Positions 51,577-62,500 of a DNA stretch of 64,000 nt are shown piece after piece. This DNA comes from Kitagawia praeruptora (lineage: Eukaryota; Streptophyta; Magnoliopsida; Apiales; Apiaceae). Both the position numbers and the translations under genes were made by a program. Positions within the stretch are counted from its first letter, which is position 1. The number at the start of each line of letters is the position of its first letter. Under the pieces are notes generated by a model. It was not told the origin of the DNA. It was given only the letters and a program-made list of their open reading frames with translations, and ran no database searches. Location of the stretch: the NCBI GenBank assembly GCA_037693485.1, contig CM075352.1, positions 63,304,001-63,368,000 on the forward strand. Direction: 5' to 3'.

Positions 51577-53384
51577 CTAAAGAACAACGGGAGTTGCTAT
51601 AGCACGTAGCGGATGAAGCTTTGCTAGTGTGATCCCACATTTTTCCTCCATGTCCAACTTATCTGGTAGAATACCACCTTCGAGTTTCCAGTCAAAACAA
51701 TTTATCAAGGAGCCTAACATAACTGGGATCATCCTCATCGCCAGTGGCATTCCAGGACATATCCTTCGACCCGCACCAAATGGAATTAGCTTGTAATCTA
51801 GCCCGTTGAAGTCAACTTCAGAGTCCATGAACCTCTCTGGTTGAAAAGACAGGGGATTTATCCAAAGCTTAGGATCGCGTCCAATAGCCCATGCATTGAC
51901 TAGCACCTGTGATTTCTTTGGAACAATGTAGCCAAATAGTTCAACTTCATTGTCTACTTGGCGTGGTACTAAGAAGGGAACCGGTGGGTGTAACCTCATA
52001 GTTTCTTTCACAATACATTGCAAATAAACCAACTTCGAAATGTCTGCTTCTTGTACAATCTTTCCTTTTCCAATCACTTGGTCCAGCTCAGCTTTCACCT
52101 TTACCAACATTGTTTCAGAATTTCTAAATATCTCAGACATCGCCCATTCCACTGTACTTGAAGTTGTATCTGTTCCTGCAGCAAATAAGTCCTGCCTATA
52201 TGTTTTAATGACTGAAATTTATTAAACCCTAAAATAGTTACGTACAAGAACACATGCAGGTTTTCGCAAAGGTGCAAATCCTTGGCTATCAAGAAACTGA
52301 AGGTTGAAGACACAACTAATTATCATCTGACTCAATCCATGTATCTAGATTGAACTCCTACCATGTTCTTACCATGTTCTGTGAAGTACTCATCTTTGAA
52401 ACACACACACAAGTTTAATTGAAGACGTACGTACTCTTGTAGGAAAAGATTTTATTTACTAATTAATTAACAACGAGGATAAAAAGAATAACTCACAATA
52501 AATAGGTGTTGGATGTGAGCTTCATCAATCTCATCTGTCTGTAACATTTTTATCAATTCCTCAAGCACGTCTGTTGTATTAGTATCACTTGCGTTTCCCA
52601 ATCTCCTCAGTTGAAAACGCTCCTTAATCAGACCATCAAATAGCTTAATTAGCTTGTCAAAATGACCAGTCATTTGCCGCCTAATACCTTGTGGATCAGT
52701 CCAATGAAGAATAGGAAAGTAATCCGCCAAATTAGGCTTACCGGCCTCAACCATAATATTCCACACCAAGTCCCGAAACTCCTTAACCTCCGAATCCTGA
52801 CACGGATCTGTCATATCCTTGGAAAATATAGTGTTTGACAAAAGATTGAGCGAAGTCAGAAAAGCAGCGCGACCAATATCTACAGCCTCCCCACTTTGGC
52901 TACACTTTTCACAGTATCTAATAAGATCATGCACCTTCCTACTTCGTAGATGCTGATTTTTATCGAGCTTGTTAGCTGCAAAAATATACGAGCTCATAAT
53001 TTTTCTTAGGCTTCTCCAGCGACTGCCAACAGGCAACCAAACTACTGAGTATTTATTGTGGTTAATAGCGCGTAGAGCGCCAGGCTGAGGACGACTAGAG
53101 AATGCAAGGTCATGCTTTTTAAGGACTTGTTGAGCGGTGCTTGATGAAGAAATGACTATGGTGGTTATGCGGCCTAGTTTTAGACGCATTATTGGACCGT
53201 AAACTCTAGCGAGGCTGGCTAAGGATTTGTGAGGGTGCTTGCCAAGTTTGTGTATATTTCCTATGATGGGCAAGGGGTAGGGTCCTGGTGGAATTTTTTC
53301 AGTGGACTTGCCTCTAATTCTTGCAAGTGAGAGCAAAGTAAAGGCAAACAGCATGCACAATGCACTGATTGTAACTATATCCAT
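51577..53384 (-). CDS. Cytochrome P450, CYP76-like, two exons
   Basis: The gene encodes a 500-residue microsomal monooxygenase. Exon 1 is 53384-52497 and exon 2 is 52191-51577, with a 305-bp phase-0 intron (GTGAGT...GGCAG) where CYP76-type genes often have one. Features: an N-terminal membrane anchor (MDIVTISALCMLFAFTLLSL), the proline-rich hinge IPPGPYPLPIIGN, oxygen-binding helix AGTDTTSS, ExxR in KETMRLHP, FQPERF, and heme site PFGAGRRICPG. Clan A families near it include geraniol 8-hydroxylase, ferruginol-type and alkoxycoumarin oxidases, so a terpenoid or phenolic substrate is possible but not shown. I chose ATG at 53384, since an ATG at 53474 would start inside a TATA-like box and add a CT-repeat-coded Ser-Leu run. 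No frameshift is seen. It is the only clearly functional host gene here. Confidence 0.9.
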
Positions 53385-53412
53385 AGTTCTTGATGGAACT
53401 GTGGTTGCAGAG

Positions 53413-53415
<3 letters not shown>

Positions 53416-53450
<35 letters not shown>
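53416..53450. repeat. GA/CT microsatellite in the P450 5' UTR
   Basis: A GA run of about 30 bases, CT on the coding strand, lies 30-65 bases upstream of the chosen ATG. Confidence 0.9.
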
Positions 53451-53451
<1 letters not shown>

Positions 53452-53471
53452 CTTACGCACGGATGTGAGAG

Positions 53472-53479
53472 CATATAAC
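53472..53479 (-). promoter_or_regulatory. TATA-like box of the P450 gene
   Basis: TTATATGC on the minus strand lies about 90 bases before the ATG and about 25 before the CT repeat. It is the likely TATA box. Confidence 0.45.
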
Positions 53480-53495
53480 AAGTTGTCTATACCTC

Positions 53496-54169
53496 GGGGG
53501 TGATAATATTGATGATGTGATAATTGTAAAAAATTGAAAGGATGAACCTCTAGTTGTCTTGGTTCTGACGCTAGATTTTGCATTTTATTAGAACAATTCC
53601 AAAAATGGTGTTAAAAGTCCAATTTATATCCTATATATAATAAGGTTATTAGTAAATATGATCATTAATAAGATATAATAATCTACCTTCTTAATTAAAG
53701 TTTAGTTGGGGGGTGATAATATTGATGATGTGATAATTGTAAAAAATTGAAAGGATGAACCTCTAGTTGCGCTAGATTTTGCATTTTATTAGAACAATTC
53801 CAAAAATGGTGTTAAAAGTCCAATTTATATCCTATATATAATAAGGTTATTAGTAAATATGATCATTAATAAGATATAATAATCTACCTTCTTAATTAAA
53901 GTTTAGTTGGGGGTGATAATATTGATGATGTGATAATTGTAAAAAATTGAAAGGATGAACCTCTAGTTGTCTTGGTTCTGACGCTAGATTTTGCATTTTA
54001 TTAGAACAATTCCAAAAATGGTGTTAAAAGTCCAATTTATATCCTATATATAATAAGGATATTTTTGGTTGTCACTAATACCGCAAAACAAATATTAAAT
54101 GTTGGAATAAACTTTAATTAAGAAGGTAGATTATTATATCTTATTAATGATCATATTTACTAATAACCT
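53496..54169. repeat. P450 upstream tandem repeat with inverted end
   Basis: A unit beginning GGGGGTGATAATATTGATG occurs three times, at about 53496, 53709 and 53909 (periods 213 and 200). The second lacks a 13-base piece. The third is partial, ending about 54060. The segment 54109-54169 is the reverse complement of the unit's end (for example 53643-53703), giving a possible stem of about 60 bp. Confidence 0.85.
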
Positions 54170-54981
54170 AAGCACATTAGACCACATGTCCTATAAGCAA
54201 AGATTGTTAGGATTCATAGTAAAACATGACTTCCAACCATTAATATAATCTTCTTAAAACAATTTATACACTTTAATTTACACTTATCAAGTAATGGCCC
54301 TGATTTTAATAAAATAAATAAATTAAGTTTTTGTTATAATTTAATAAAATAGTTCTAGCAATTCCTCATATTTTTGTGAATATTAATTTCTAAAATAAAT
54401 TAAATAAGATTCTTATTAACATGATATAAAATTTTCACAAGTTTTATGAATATTGGAGGAATATTATTCAAATAAAATAATTTTAAAAATTCTTGATATT
54501 TATGTAAATAACGAATACCAAAAAATTCTAATAATCTTATAATTTACAAGTATTTGAATAAAATCATAAAAAATTTATTATAAAATTATATTATAGGAAT
54601 GTATGTGCACATGATATTAAAAAGAATTAAAAAAATTAAATATTTTTGTCAAAATGATAAAATAGAAATTAAACCATTATATCAAAATTAAAACAAATGG
54701 TAAACATTCAATAATAATATTCTAATTTTTTTGAAATATGCATGTAAATAAAAATTAATTAGTCAATTAATAAAATTGATATGTCCACACAATATATTAA
54801 ATAATTTTATTTGAATGAATTAAATTAAATAGAAATTTGAAAATAAAAATAAAATAAATAACCATGCTTTACAAGGATATTAAGCTAGTACTAATAATAA
54901 AAGTAGAGCTATTTTTATAATATAGAGATATAGGGGGCTAAACTTGAATATAAAATAATAAAATATTATACTTGTTAATTA
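54170..54981. other. AT-rich stretch
   Basis: Very AT-rich. No gene or clear repeat seen. Confidence 0.6.
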
Positions 54982-55215
54982 CTCCCTCTGTCCCAACGAA
55001 TTGTTTACGTTTGGGACAGAGGACTCGGCACGCATTTTAAGGTTCTTACAAAGTATAGTTACAAAATTTATTTTTAAATTTTTTTTTCCTGAATAAAAAT
55101 TTAATGTTTAATTTTTTATTAAAAAATTTAAAAATAAGTATGGAACTATATTTTATATACGCCTTAAAATGCGTGCCAAGTAACGTTGAAAACATGTAAA
55201 GAAATGGGTGGGACC
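54982..55215. mobile_element. Stowaway-type MITE, right end degraded
   Basis: It starts CTCCCTCTGTCCCAACGAAT after TTA and shares GGCACGCATTTTAAGG, ATAGTTCCATA-like blocks and their complements with the MITE at 45036. The right end lacks the full GGGAG terminus. Confidence 0.65.
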
Positions 55216-55660
55216 ACATATAGTTACATATGTAAAAAAAAGTTACATATGCAACTTAATACAAAAGATAGTATTTTTTGCAAATAGGAAAGTATTTTTG
55301 CAAGTAAGATAGTATTTTTGCAAATAGCTAGTCTTAACAAAAGTAAATGTGCAAAAATTTACTTTTATCAATTTATTTTTCAAAAAACCCTATAATAAAT
55401 TGTTTTATTGGAAGTAGAATACGAGGATGGTGGAGACGTCTTTTACGATTTTATAAAACTAAATATTTTTTTATTAAAAATTCTTTATTTTAACCTTTTT
55501 ATACAAGTTAATTATACTTGCATTAGGAAAATATGTCCATGAATTCAATATTATTCCCGTAACGAAAAGTCTTCGCATTTAAAAAAAATTGATGTATTAA
55601 CATAACAGAGAAACATTTCCATGCGGAAGCTATAAATTGATACGGGAATATCTATAATAT
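55216..55660. other. AT-rich stretch before element 4
   Basis: No gene recognised. It has a short GATAGTATTTTTGCAAATA repeat near 55265-55325. Confidence 0.5.
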
Positions 55661-56956
55661 TGTTAGTTACAGAGGCATGCCTGTATACATCTAATAACAA
55701 GCCTAATTGTTTGTAATGCTTTGCATTACTTACATGACCTCTTAACTGAGGAACCTCTAGTTGTAGAGTTTCTGTTTGTATTGTACTTGTAATAGGCATC
55801 AAATCCTAGTTGTGTAACTGTACAAATAGAGTCTAGAATAATGCTTGAAAGAAGTTCCATGGTTCATGCCTCAAGCAAGGAGTTAAAGACTGCCAAATAA
55901 TCACAGTTGGGATTTGAAGAAATGAAGAATTTGCCTAAGTACCAATTCGAGAAGTATATTTGTCTATTCGAGAAGTCCAGCATTCGAGAAGTCAGAGATT
56001 CGATATCTCAAGACACTATTCGATATCTCTGAATACACTGTTCGATATCTCATTCGATATCTCAGGGATTCGATATGTCTACTACTCTATTCGAGAACTC
56101 AAGAAGTCAACAAGTCAAGATGGTATTCGAGTTCTCAAAGAGTCAACAAGTCAAAGTTCCATTCGATATCTCAAAGACTCAGAAAGCTATTCGACAACTC
56201 GAGGATTCGATAAGTCAAATGCTCTATTCGACAACTCAAGGAATCCTGATGGAAAAGAGCTATTCGAGAAGTGGTTCGATATGTCACTATAACAGTATTC
56301 GAGAACTCAGAGTTATCGATCAAGTCAATTCTAGTTCTCGAATCACTTACTTAGTCACTTCTCGAATACATTCTTGGAGACAAAATACTGATGAAATTGT
56401 ACAAGTCAGAAACCTGCAACAAACCAATGCACTTTATGGACCACAACCTGTAACGTGCTCTGGAAAGCCTACAAGGAAGCTTGGAGAGATATAGAAGAGA
56501 CAAGGAGCTAAAGAAGTGGATCTAAACAGGCTTTGCAAAGTCAAATCTGTAACCGTTTGGACACTTACTCAAAAAGGATAGACAGACTAGAAAGTAATTT
56601 GTTTAGCTACCTTATTTGTAGTAAGTAGGCTGTATCCATGTTCTATAAGGACACAGCCTCACTTCATAACTTAGTAACTTTTGTGAGTCAAGTTTTTCAT
56701 ACACTGTAAGCTATATCTCTCTGAGAAAAACGAAGCTGAGAATACAACCATTTGTATTCACAGATTGTAGCAACCTTTATCTAATATACATTAGATTAAA
56801 GTGATATTGTGTCTTGTGTTGTTTATTTATCCGCACCTTAATTTCTGCACACACAGGCACTTATCTGCTACACAGACTCAATCCAAGAAAAGTTCAAGAA
56901 TCCATTCACCCCCCCCCCCCCCCTCTGTATTCTTTTACCGTGTTCAATACTCAACA
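55661..56956 (+). repeat. 5' LTR of element 4 (start uncertain)
   Basis: It ends ...CTCAACA at 56956, before the primer site. From 55946 to 56370 it holds an array of about 21 TCGA-cored words such as ATTCGAGAAGTC and ATTCGATATCTC. The C-loop hairpin is at 56896-56934. The 5' end was placed by the TG...CA rule only. Confidence 0.6.
56896..56934 (+). promoter_or_regulatory. C-loop hairpin at the U5 end, element 4
   Basis: AAGAATCCA (56896-56904) pairs with TGTATTCTT (56926-56934) with one mismatch, around a loop with a run of about 16 C. It ends 22 bases before the LTR end. Confidence 0.6.
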
Positions 56957-56958
56957 AG

Positions 56959-56970
56959 TGGTATCAGAGC
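56959..56970 (+). promoter_or_regulatory. Primer binding site of element 4
   Basis: TGGTATCAGAGC, identical to the other elements, lies two bases after the LTR end. Confidence 0.93.
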
Positions 56971-57001
56971 GGGCTGTTTATTCAAAAACAGAGAAACGAT
57001 C

Positions 57002-59509
57002 ATGAGTTCGAATACACCAAAGACTACAGGAACGGTGAAGGTCCCTAAGTTTGATAAAGAAAACTTCAACCTCTGGAAGATAAAGATGATGTTGTTCATC
57101 AAAGCCTCTCATCCCTTGTATCCTGAGATTCTCAAGAATGGTCCTTTTGTTCCACAACAAGAGATACCAGAGAAGACTGTTGGAACCATAACAATCCCTA
57201 GAGCTTATGAGGCCAAGGATCCATCAAAGTGGACAGAGTCAGAAAGGGAGAAGGTTGCTCTTGACAGCCACCTCATGTTGCTCATCATTGATTCCATGGA
57301 TATGTCAATGTTTGCAAACATTGCATCATGCACGTCTGCTAAAGAGATGTGGGATCACATTGAGGTGTTGTGTGAAGGGACTGATGAGGTTAAAGAAAAC
57401 AGGAAACAGATACTGGTCACACAGTATGAAGCTTTCATGGCACAGCCCAAGGAAAGCATCACTGAGATGTTTGAAAGGTTTCACAAGTTAGTTACTGAGT
57501 TGCAGATGAATGGAAAGGTTTACAGCACCAAGGAGTTAAATATGAAATTTCTGTTGTCTTCACCAAATCATCTGGAGCAAAGAGTCATTTCCCTAAGAGA
57601 GAGGGATTTGAACAAAGTCACCTATGATGTACTCTATGGAGTCCTAAAGACTCATGAACTTGAGTTGCTTCAGAAGAGGGCTATCCAAGCAAACCAAGGT
57701 AGGATGATAAACACATCATGTGCCTTGATTGTCAACAAATCCATCCTGGACCTAGAAGCATCTACAAGCCAACTAAGGATAGAGGAGGTGGCAGATGATG
57801 AAGAAACTGAAGCTGGGGTGAGTGAACCTGTTGAGGAAAAGGAGGAAGAAGAAGAGGAGTTTTACACTCTGGAAGAACTTGATGGAATGGAAAATACTTC
57901 ATATGCTTTCATGGCCAGAAAATTTCCAAACATCAGATTTAAAAGAAATCAACCCTTCAAACCCAAAACTCAAAACCATTCAGCCAACAAGAACAAGGCA
58001 CCTGTGAAACCAAACAGAAATAAGTTCAAAACCGGTTATGTGGATAGGTCATCTGTAAGGTGTTATAGATGCAATGACCTAGGGCATTTTGCCAGTGAAT
58101 GCAAGAAGCCTAAAAAGAAGGATAGAGATTATCTTGAGCTAGAAGCTAAGTATGAGGCCCTTCTGAAAAAGCAGACACATGGTAAGGCCTACATAGCTGA
58201 AGGGAAGTGTTGGGATGATTCTGAGAGTGATGAAGAGGAACAAGAATTCTGCAATTATGCCTTGATGGCCAACTCCAAGGATGACTCATCTTCATCTGAT
58301 TCTCAGGTACCATCTCTCACTACTATAGACATGTCTGTTTCTGAATACAAATCCATGATTGAACAATTATCTGTTGAAATGTTTAATATTCATACTAGTA
58401 TGACTGCTGCTAATGAGGAGATTGCTAAACTGTCTACTAGAAATGAAGTATTAACCAAAAAGAATGAGGAACTTGAGCTAACTGCTATGCAAGTAGAAAA
58501 CCTTAAGAAAGAAGTTGAATATTTGGAGAACAAGGTTCTATGTGCTAGTCAAGTAGAGAAGGCTCTTAGGGATGAATTAGCTGAGAATGAATTCAAACTT
58601 AAAACTTTCAAGAAATCATCTGGTTTAGTGCAATCCTACTGTGAGAAAATTGAAGCTAAACCTAAAGCAGCTATTGGACTTGACTATGACTCTCTCAAAC
58701 AAAGGAAAGGCTATGCTGTCATCGAAGAGGACACAGCTGTTCATGAGAAAGTGCCTCACATTTTGAGAAAAACTGAAAATCCAATTTTTAAGGAATCAAC
58801 ATTTGAAATTGATGAGGATGCCTTACTCATCAAGCAAATGTTGAATGATGAGGATGAGGCACAATCTAGTGAACAGCAAGCATCCTCTAAGGGTGAGAGT
58901 GCCAAGTCAAAGACCAAGAAGCCAGTAGTTGATAAGCCAAGACCTAAGAAGTTTGTTAAGTTTGTATCAGCTGGGAAGAGTGAATCAGAAAAGGAAGTGA
59001 CTAAAAAGAAACAGAACAGAAATGGCAAGTTAGGGATTAACAAGGATAACAACTATGTGTATATGCCTAATGCCCCTAGGAAAACTTGTCAGAACTGTTT
59101 CAGTACCAATCATCTAACTCATGCATGCAAGAAACCTGTTGGTAGTGTGTCTAAACCTTTCTATGATTGTTCTGTGCCTCTAAGACATAGAGATGCACCC
59201 TTCTGTGATAAATTTGACTGTATGCCATGCAATATGAATGTTATGACTAGTTGTTTTAATTTAAGAAGACAGTTCATTGATGGTTGTATCAGTCACAATT
59301 CTCACACACACTACACAAGGTCAAAGTCTTCAAGTCCTCCTAAAGCTAGGAAGGTACCTTTGTCACCTAAGTCTGAAACCTCAGGTTCTAAGACTTCCAA
59401 CAGTGACAAGAAGACTGACACTAAGAAAGTTAACAAGCATGTTGTTTATGATAAAACTGTCTCTAAGTCACATGGACCCAAACTTGTTTGGGTACCAAAG
59501 GAAAAGTAA
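57002..59509 (+). CDS. gag: Gag of element 4
   Basis: A 835-residue protein, open throughout. I chose ATG at 57002 (MSSNTPKTTGTVKVPKFDKE), 31 bases after the primer site; an ATG-less extension of the frame runs 67 codons upstream through the primer site. The N-terminal 230 residues are the copia gag domain (FNLWKIKMMLFIKASHPLYP). An acidic block follows (about 265-300), then a CCHC knuckle near residue 354 (CYRCNDLGHFASEC), a long charged, coiled-coil-like region, a second knuckle near 696 (CQNCFSTNHLTHAC) and a Cys cluster (CDKFDCMPCNMNV). It ends LVWVPKEK. The role is RNA packaging in virus-like particles. Confidence 0.92.
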   Translation: MSSNTPKTTGTVKVPKFDKENFNLWKIKMMLFIKASHPLYPEILKNGPFVPQQEIPEKTVGTITIPRAYEAKDPSKWTESEREKVALDSHLMLLIIDSMDMSMFANIASCTSAKEMWDHIEVLCEGTDEVKENRKQILVTQYEAFMAQPKESITEMFERFHKLVTELQMNGKVYSTKELNMKFLLSSPNHLEQRVISLRERDLNKVTYDVLYGVLKTHELELLQKRAIQANQGRMINTSCALIVNKSILDLEASTSQLRIEEVADDEETEAGVSEPVEEKEEEEEEFYTLEELDGMENTSYAFMARKFPNIRFKRNQPFKPKTQNHSANKNKAPVKPNRNKFKTGYVDRSSVRCYRCNDLGHFASECKKPKKKDRDYLELEAKYEALLKKQTHGKAYIAEGKCWDDSESDEEEQEFCNYALMANSKDDSSSSDSQVPSLTTIDMSVSEYKSMIEQLSVEMFNIHTSMTAANEEIAKLSTRNEVLTKKNEELELTAMQVENLKKEVEYLENKVLCASQVEKALRDELAENEFKLKTFKKSSGLVQSYCEKIEAKPKAAIGLDYDSLKQRKGYAVIEEDTAVHEKVPHILRKTENPIFKESTFEIDEDALLIKQMLNDEDEAQSSEQQASSKGESAKSKTKKPVVDKPRPKKFVKFVSAGKSESEKEVTKKKQNRNGKLGINKDNNYVYMPNAPRKTCQNCFSTNHLTHACKKPVGSVSKPFYDCSVPLRHRDAPFCDKFDCMPCNMNVMTSCFNLRRQFIDGCISHNSHTHYTRSKSSSPPKARKVPLSPKSETSGSKTSNSDKKTDTKKVNKHVVYDKTVSKSHGPKLVWVPKEK

Positions 59510-62500
59510 TACCTTTGTGTTTGCAGGGCAAAGAAAGTGAGAAGAAGGTCATGTGGATTTTGGACAGTGGATGCTCAAATCATATGACTGGTGATATGGC
59601 CCTGCTATCACAGTATGAGGAAAAGGCTGGCCCAATGGTTGCTTTTGGAGATGACAGCATGGGTAACACATTGGGATATGGCAAGCTGAAAGTTGGAAAT
59701 GTCATCATTGAAGATGTAGCACTAGTCAAGGGGCTCAAGCATAATCTGTTAAGTGTTGGTCAGTTTACTGATAGAGGATTCAAAGTGAATTTTGACAAAG
59801 ATGAATGTTTGATCACCCACAAGAAGACTGGTGATTTTGCTCTATCTGGAGTAAGGAAGGGAAGCCTGTTTGTAGCCAATATGGACTCTGCAAACAAGGA
59901 CAAAATTTGTTGCTTTTACTCAAAAGCATCAAATGAAGATTGTTGGCTGTGGCACAAGAAACTATCACACCTGAACTTTAAGGCCATTAATTCTCTAGTC
60001 AAAAGAGAGTTAGTGAGAGGCATGCCCACACTTGAATTCTGCCAAGAAGGAGTGTGTGAGGCTTGTCAAAAAGGAAAAATGAAGAGATCAAGCCACAAGT
60101 CAAAGACAGTGACATCTGTAACCAAGCCATTACAACTTATCCATATGGATTTGTTTGGGCCTGTTAACATAATGTCACTTGGAAGAAAGAGGTATGCCCT
60201 GGTAATGATTGATGATTTTTCAAGGTATACATGGGTAGAATTTCTGGCATCAAAAGATGAGGCTCCACAAGTAATCATTGAGCATATAAAGAAAGTTGAC
60301 AAGGAAGCAAAGGCAAACGATGCAAGTGTGATTGCATTGAGGAGTGATAATGGAACAGAGTTCAGAAATGCCACACTTGAAGCATTCTGCAAAGAGAATG
60401 GCATTTCTCAGCAATTCTCAGCTCCAAGGACTCCACAACAAAATGGAGTTGTTGAGAGAAAGAATAGAACTCTAATTGAGGCTGCTAGAACAATGTTACT
60501 TGATGCAAAAATGCCCACAAGTTTTTGGGCTGAGGCTGTGAGCACTGCATGCTATATTCAGAACAGAACCCTCATCAACAAAAACACTGGAAAGACTCCT
60601 TACAACTTGATGACTGGAAAGAAGCCTACACTGAAGTATATTCATACTTTTGGAAGCAAATGCTTTGTACTTAAGGACAATTCTGAATATGTTGGAAAGT
60701 TTGATGCAAAAGCATTTGAAGGAATTTTTCTTGGCTATTCTATGGAAAGAATTGCATACAAAGTTTATGTCATCAGTCAAAAGAAAGTTATGGAAAGCAC
60801 AGATGTAACATTTGATGACAGCAAACTACCTGGACTAGAAGAAGCCAATGATGAAGACAAAGATCCATTGAAGTTTGATAATCTAGATGATTCTGATGAA
60901 GAGATTGAAACTGGAGTTGAAACTCAAGTTCAACAAACTCAAGTGAATAATGATACAAGAGAAGAATTTGTGCCAATCAATAGTGAAGAAACAAGCATCC
61001 AAGACACACCTGTGAGTAATGGCAACTTCACAGGGGGAGGAAATGAGGATGATCATGATGAGGATGATGAAGCAACATCAAGGATGAGAAATCAGGCTGA
61101 ACACTCAAGGAAATGGGATAGATCACACACTGCAGAGCAAATCATTGGAGATCCTAATGCAGGAGTAAGGACTAGGAGAGCAACTCAAAATGAGTGCCTC
61201 TATGGATGTTTTCTATCACAAGTTGAGCCTAAGAAACTTGATGATGCATTGTTGGATCCAGATTGGATTATTGCCATGCAAGAGGAGCTGAATCAGTTTG
61301 AAAGGAACAAAGTATGGGAACTTGTGCCTGCACCAAAGAATAGAACCATTGTTGGAACAAAATGGGTTCTGAAGAATAAGATGGATGAAGATGGTGTAAT
61401 AATAAGAAACAAAGCAAGGCTGGTTGCAAAAGGATACTCTCAACAGGAAGGCATTGATTATGATGAGACATTTGCCCCTGTTGCTAGATTGGAAGCCATT
61501 AGAATATTCTTGGCATTTGCTGCTCATTCAAACTTTAAAGTTTATCAAATGGATGTCAAGAGTGCATTTCTAAATGGAGAGTTGGAAGAAGAGGTTTATG
61601 TGCAACAACCACCTGGCTTTGAGGATCCACATTTCCCAGAATTTGTCTACAGATTGCTTAAGGCACTGTATGGACTTAAGCAAGCTCCAAGAGCATGGTA
61701 TGATACTCTATCACAATTTCTTCTTGAAAATCAATTCACTCGAGGCACATTGGACAAGACACTGTTTTACAAGAAGCATGGTGATGATATGATCCTAGTT
61801 CAAATCTATGTGGATGATATCATTTTTGGTTCTACAAATGAGAAACTGTGTGAGAAATTCTCTAAACTCATGCAGAGCAGATATGAGATGAGTATGATGG
61901 GAGAGTTGACATTCTTTCTAGGGTTGCAAGTCAGTCAAAGGAAGGATGGTATCTTTATCAGTCAAACCAAGTACATCAAGGATTTATTGAAGAAGTTTGA
62001 CTTGGAAGATTGTTCACCTGCCAAGACACCCATGGCCACTGCCACTAAATTGGATGAAGATGCTAAAGGCAAGAGAGTAGATATCTCAGTCTACAGAGGC
62101 ATGGTTGGTTCTCTACTCTACCTCACTGCAAGTAGGCCAGACATCATGTTTGCTACATGCTTGTGTGCAAGGTTTCAATCAAATCCAAAGGAATCACATT
62201 TGATTGCAATAAAAAGGATCTTTAGATATCTGAAGGGCACTCCTAACTTGGGATTATGGTACCCTAAGGACACAGGGTTCAATCTGGTTGGCTGCTCTGA
62301 TGCTGATTATGCTGGATGCAGAGTGGATAGGAAATGCACCTCAGGAAGCTGCCAGTTTCTTGGACAAAGGTTAGTTTCTTGGTATAGCAAGAAGCAACAA
62401 TCTGTGTCAACTTCTACAGCTGAGGCTGAATACATAGCTGCTGGAAGTTGCTGTGCTCAAGTGCTTTGGATTAGAAATCAACTTAGAGATTATGGACTTG

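Noticed and set aside
53385..53474. Longer P450 start with a Ser-Leu repeat
   Set aside because: The upstream ATG overlaps the TATA-like box, and the extra residues come from a CT microsatellite. The start at 53384 fits the family's membrane anchor.
56801..57001. 67-codon upstream extension of element 4 gag
   Set aside because: It runs through the end of the LTR and the primer site, which must not be translated in the genomic RNA sense; the ATG at 57002 fits the family.
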